64,000 bases of DNA from Heterobilharzia americana (lineage: Eukaryota; Platyhelminthes; Trematoda; Strigeidida; Schistosomatidae), in NCBI GenBank assembly GCA_944470555.2, contig OX104127.1, positions 51,574,934 through 51,638,933 on the forward strand. The letters run 5' to 3'. Within the stretch, counting starts at the first letter, position 1; each line of letters begins with the position of its first letter. Positions 60,440 through 64,000 of the stretch are shown in pieces. The translations under genes and the position numbers were made by a program. The notes under the pieces were generated by a model, which was not told the origin of the DNA, searched no databases, and was given only the letters and a program-made list of their open reading frames with translations.

Positions 60440-60860
60440 CAATAACTTGTTTCAAACACGTGGTGCATAAAATACCGTCTGCAGACAGCTCACCGACTTA
60501 TATAAGACAAACATCAGGACGATTATAAACCAGACTGAATGAACATCAAGCATTAACTAGACGTCAGTGGATAGTGGGATGTAAATGAAAAAAATATGGA
60601 GGAAAGATTACCGATAGCCACCGACACATGGGATAAAAAAGTTACAATCGATTGACACAACACTACGATGCTTTATTAGAAGAAAGATGAATGGAGAGAA
60701 TGATCAGTAGCAGAAGCGATGTTAGTACATGTCACCTTGTAACATATGTAACAAAGGTGATTCACCACAACTGTCAATCATGTGGAATATTGTGTTGAAC
60801 AGGCAGACTAACTAACAAAATGTAAAGACTGTAAATGTGCTATCTATGCTTGAATATATG
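60440..60860 (+). pseudogene. Penelope-like GIY-YIG endonuclease 3' end
   Basis: HVVHKIPSADSSPTYIRQTSGRL, a stop, TRLNEHQALTRRQ follows the GIY-YIG layout (V-V-Y-K-I-x-C-x-C-G-x-x-Y-I-G-x-T-x-R-x-L-x-x-R-x-x-E-H). Ser replaces the Cys and Arg the Gly. SHRHMG and RLTQHYDALLEE follow. The right arm of the inverted repeat starts at 60,460 inside this domain. Confidence 0.75.
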
Positions 60861-61679
60861 ACTAGGAACTTACAACTGTTTTTGTGATCACCTGCAGTGA
60901 TTTTGCTTGATACATTCCAAGTGGTTTTGTAATACGTTATTCCATTCCATAATGCATTAAACGTCTCATTTATATATTCAATTCACTGGCAAAGCGTTAG
61001 CGGTAATCTCAGACGAAATAAACAAGGAGGTAGTGTTTGTACTGCCTTCCTCATTGTGTTGCATCTCTCTTGTATTTATTTAATCTTCACCAGCCACTAG
61101 TCTGTAAGTTGTTACTGATTAATGAAGGAGAGCTTTGTCGATCTGCCTAACTAGTTTCATGCAAATCACTTCTCCAAACCTTCTGTCAGGCTTCATGACC
61201 ACACACAATACATTCTACTTGCATATTGATAACTAACCACAGTTCTCCAGGATGCAATTAATTTATGCACCTCCTCCATCTAAGAACAACGTCAATCTTC
61301 TTGTTGATCAACTGACTACTTAATACTCATTTCGTGTATTTCAATTTGTGCAGTTGTTCTGTTCTTCATTCGAGGTATAATTGTGCTCATTTGATTTAGT
61401 TATCACTTCGTGGATATATTTTAAAAACTTAAGCCTCTTGTTAACTAAAACATCAACGGTAAACGGATATATTTTATGTTATGTTGTATAAGGTTGTTCG
61501 CAGCTATGAAGAACTAAATGCTTTGGTGAGGATTCCTTCCTTCACTGAAATTGAACACCAAACGTTCTCACATTGAGCATTTGATGCACTATACAAAGAT
61601 TTAAGGAGAAAGGATAACTGTGAACTCTATGAATGAGTGAGTAGTTAACAAGGTGAGAGGACAACTTCGATAGCGACTC

Positions 61680-61880
61680 ATGCATGAGATGAAAAGGTCA
61701 CTATCGACTGAGACAACACCCCGATACTTATGTAGAAGATAAATGAATGGGGAGAATGATTGTAAGGAGAAGAAATGTTAATACGTGCTACCGCACAACA
61801 TTTGCAACAAAGGCAACTCACTACAACTGTCAACCATGAGGAAGATTGTGTTGGAAATGCAGACCAAGTAAGAAAATGGA
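61680..61880 (+). repeat. Diverged Penelope 3'-end-like block
   Basis: Aligns with 60,640-60,840 at an offset near 1,050 bp. Shared strings include AGAAAATG at the right end, CAACAAAGG-GA/AACTCAC and ACAACTGTCAA-CATG. It is separated by AT-rich sequence, giving two related 3' blocks in the same arm. Confidence 0.6.
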
Positions 61881-61919
61881 AGGATCGTATGTGTGGTAAC
61901 TGTTCTTGAGTGTGTGAAT

Positions 61920-62110
61920 GTAAACTTCCGACTGATGGCTCGATATGGCTCAGATCAACAACTAAAGACTTCATGGATTGGTACCATAGTTTAGTCTCGC
62001 CGTCCCGAGCCCTTTACCAGCCTGAACCAACTGCAACTAACAATTTGCAACGAGGCAGACGTTCACTAGGCATGTGTAACGCATGTTCCAGCCACCTTAT
62101 TCGATGAAGG
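61920..62110 (-). pseudogene. RTE RT C-terminal tail (right arm)
   Basis: Mirror of 55,813-56,003. On the minus strand it encodes RWLEHALHMPSERLPR and KSLVVDLSHIEPSV with one stop after GSGW. It lies head to head with the SINE at 62,128. Confidence 0.7.
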
Positions 62111-62127
62111 TTCATAACCTCAACAAC

Positions 62128-62240
62128 TGAGCTGTGGCTCACTGGTTTAGGGAGATGACTTACAACTAATTGACCACGGTTTCGAACCACGCCTCACCTA
62201 CCCCAGTTTGAGTAGGTCGCAAAGTTGCGGAGTGCGTAAG
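62128..62240 (+). repeat. tRNA-like SINE (right arm)
   Basis: Plus: GAGCTGTGGCTCACTGGTTTA (A-box), CGGTTTCGAACCACGCC (B-box), CCCAGTTTGAGTAGGTCGC body. About 74 bp of tRNA-like head. Anticodon and acceptor stems are not convincing, so this is not called a functional tRNA. Confidence 0.7.
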
Positions 62241-62284
62241 GTACTAAGGATGAAATATATGTTTTGAAGATCAGTAAGCCTGCG

Positions 62285-64000
62285 AAACCTCGCCTGGTTA
62301 ACTAATTCACTAGTTACTAGCCGCTCCTAAGCCCGGGTAAAGAGGGAAGGTTGGGCATAAGGCTAGCAACCCTACCTTTTAAAACAAATCTAACCGCTAA
62401 AGAAACTTCAAAGCAGAAACGATATATAAAAAATAAAAACAAACTTATTCCCCGCTGGAATCGGAGAGGCGAAATGACGCCAGTTGGTGAAAGCCTTCGG
62501 GAAGCCAATTGGCCGATGTATCTACACCTCACTCGATGGAAGCGAAAGTAAACGTGAAGACATGGAATGTCCACACCATGTTTGAATTCAGCAAGGCAGC
62601 CCAGATTGCAAACGAGATGAGAAGGTATCACATCGAAGTGCTTGGGATTTGCGAAAGCAGATGGAATGGGAGTGGACTCTCCAAACTGTCAACTGGAGAA
62701 TCAATAATCTACTCCGATATTGTCACCCAGACGACAACCACGAGCACACTGAGTTATGGAGTGGCTATCATGATGTCCCCAACAGCATCGAAGGCTCTCA
62801 TGCAGTGGGAACCAATCTTATCCTCCAACATCGGGATCATGACAGCAAGATTCAACTCAAAAGGAAGGAAGGTCACAATCATACAATGCTACACCACGCA
62901 CCTACAAATAATGCTGAGCAAGAGAAAAAGGGGGAATTCTACAGACAACTTCAATCAACACTGGACAAGACGTCAGTTGGCGATGTCAAAATTCTAATGG
63001 GCGACATGAATGCCAAACTGGGAGGGGGCAACACAGGAAGAGAACTAACCATGGGTCGAGAAGCGCTCGGTGAGGTGATGAACGAGAATGGAGAATTATT
63101 TGCAGAATTCTGTGCATTCAACGATTTGGTGATTGAAGGCAGTATGTTCAAGCACAAGGATATCCACAAAGCGACATGGATTTCACCAGATGGAAACACT
63201 AAAAATCAAATCGACTTTATCTCAATCTCAAGAAAGTGGAGATGCAGTCTACTTGACACAAGGTCAGTCAAGAGGAGGAGCAGATGTAGGTTCACACCAC
63301 TCACTATCTAGTGCAAGGAACCTTCCAAATCAAGTTAAAAGCCTTTAAGGAAGCTGGTGATAGACCTCAATTCAAGTACAACACTCGGAAACTGAAGGAT
63401 GAAACTACAAAGGAAATCTTCAAGGCAGCCATCAAGACAAAATGGGAGATATCGAGGAACATCCCTGAAGAAAGCTGTGTGGAAGAACACTGGAAGTCTT
63501 TGAAAGCTATGTGGAAAGAAACCTGCACAGCCGTATTAGGGAGGAAGGAGGAAGAAGACAAGGAATGGATCTCGACGGACACATGGAAGCTGATAGAGGA
63601 GGGAAAGGAGGATGGTGAAGCAGAAGATAAACCAGTGCAAGGATGCTCAATGACAAGAGGAACTGAGTACAATGTATAAAACACTGGACAAAGAAGTGAA
63701 GAAGAGTGCACGCAAAGACAAAAGACACTTCTACGAAACACTGGCAAGTGAAGCAGAACAGGCTGCCGACTGGTAGGAGAGACAGAGACCTGACAACATT
63801 GTATCAAATAACCAGGTTACTATCTAGCAGGGAAGAGATCAAAGCAGACGAAACCAACAAAAGATGATGGCGGAAATTTAATTACGAAAGAAGAGAAACA
63901 AAGGAAACAGTGGGCCGACCACTTCAAGAGGCTCTTGAATCGACCACCACCACCATCTGCACTTCGTCCAGAAATACCACCTGCAACCGCCGAACTACAA
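62285..64000 (+). pseudogene. RTE-type element, 5' part: endonuclease to RT start (right arm, continues past window)
   Basis: Leader GGGTAAAGAGGGAAGGTTGG near 62,335, then endonuclease in the frame 62,509-62,997 (WNVHTMFEFSKAAQIANEMR, HIEVLGICESRWNGSG). The frame changes near 62,891-62,897 at the Q-C-Y-x-P-T box. It continues with EFYRQLQSTLD, KILMGDMNAKLGG and NQIDFISISRKW to about 63,240. After further frame changes the linker is open at 63,311-63,679. The RT start (GNSGPTTSRGS region, then PPSALRP-type residues) reaches the window end. The Q codon that is TAG in the left arm is intact here. Confidence 0.8.

Larger units (their letters stand above)
60460..64000. repeat. Large inverted repeat, right arm (continues past window)
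   Basis: Reverse complement of 53,924-57,463. Contents in order are a Penelope 3' end, AT-rich sequence, a second Penelope-like 3' block, an RTE RT tail (minus), a tRNA-like SINE (plus), then an RTE leader, endonuclease and RT start (plus). Confidence 0.93.

Noticed and set aside
62128..62202. Possible functional tRNA gene from good A and B boxes
   Set aside because: No convincing acceptor or anticodon stems. The same sequence recurs as part of a longer repeat, so it is a SINE head.

Overview
This is eukaryotic nuclear DNA, most likely from a schistosome or a closely related trematode. The main reasons are a Rho GTPase gene with three introns of only 31-33 nt, non-LTR retrotransposon relics resembling the CR1 and RTE lineages of schistosomes, Penelope-like relics with GIY-YIG domains, and tRNA-like SINEs that carry decayed hammerhead ribozyme motifs of the Sm-alpha kind. 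There is no operon structure and no bacterial-type gene.

Layout. 1-25.3 kb is a nested graveyard of retrotransposons: CR1-like ORF1 and RT pieces on the minus strand (1-2.4 kb), a truncated Ty3/gypsy (4.76-6.5 kb, minus), an almost full-length but decayed CR1 (9.0-13.2 kb, plus), a CR1 RT (14.4-15.5 kb), a jockey/CR1-type element (16.1-19.9 kb), a second Ty3/gypsy (21.9-24.7 kb, minus), and several copies of an unclassified repeat family. 25,395-26,070 holds the only credible host gene, a four-exon RhoA/Rho1 GTPase of 192 residues. 26-53 kb is AT-rich and gene-poor, with an RTE endonuclease relic (27.4-28.6 kb), scattered tRNA-like SINEs, two Penelope-like relics (42.7-45.7 kb) and RTE 3' tails (48.3-49.9 kb).

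53.9-64.0 kb is a large inverted repeat. Arms of at least 3.54 kb (53,924-57,463 and 60,460 to the window edge) match with almost no net length difference around a 3.0 kb spacer. The arms carry a Penelope-like 3' end, an RTE RT tail, a tRNA-like SINE, and an RTE endonuclease plus RT start. The spacer holds the body of a Penelope-like element whose GIY-YIG end appears to lie at the start of the right arm.

Apart from Rho, nearly every coding signal is mobile-element protein with frameshifts, stops or lost catalytic residues. Most places worth a second look are structural: the large palindrome, an inverted pair of exon-like sequences near 2.5 and 6.7 kb, hammerhead relics, and the unclassified repeat family. 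Identity estimates were made by eye, and element classes were assigned from protein motifs read from translations, not from database searches.
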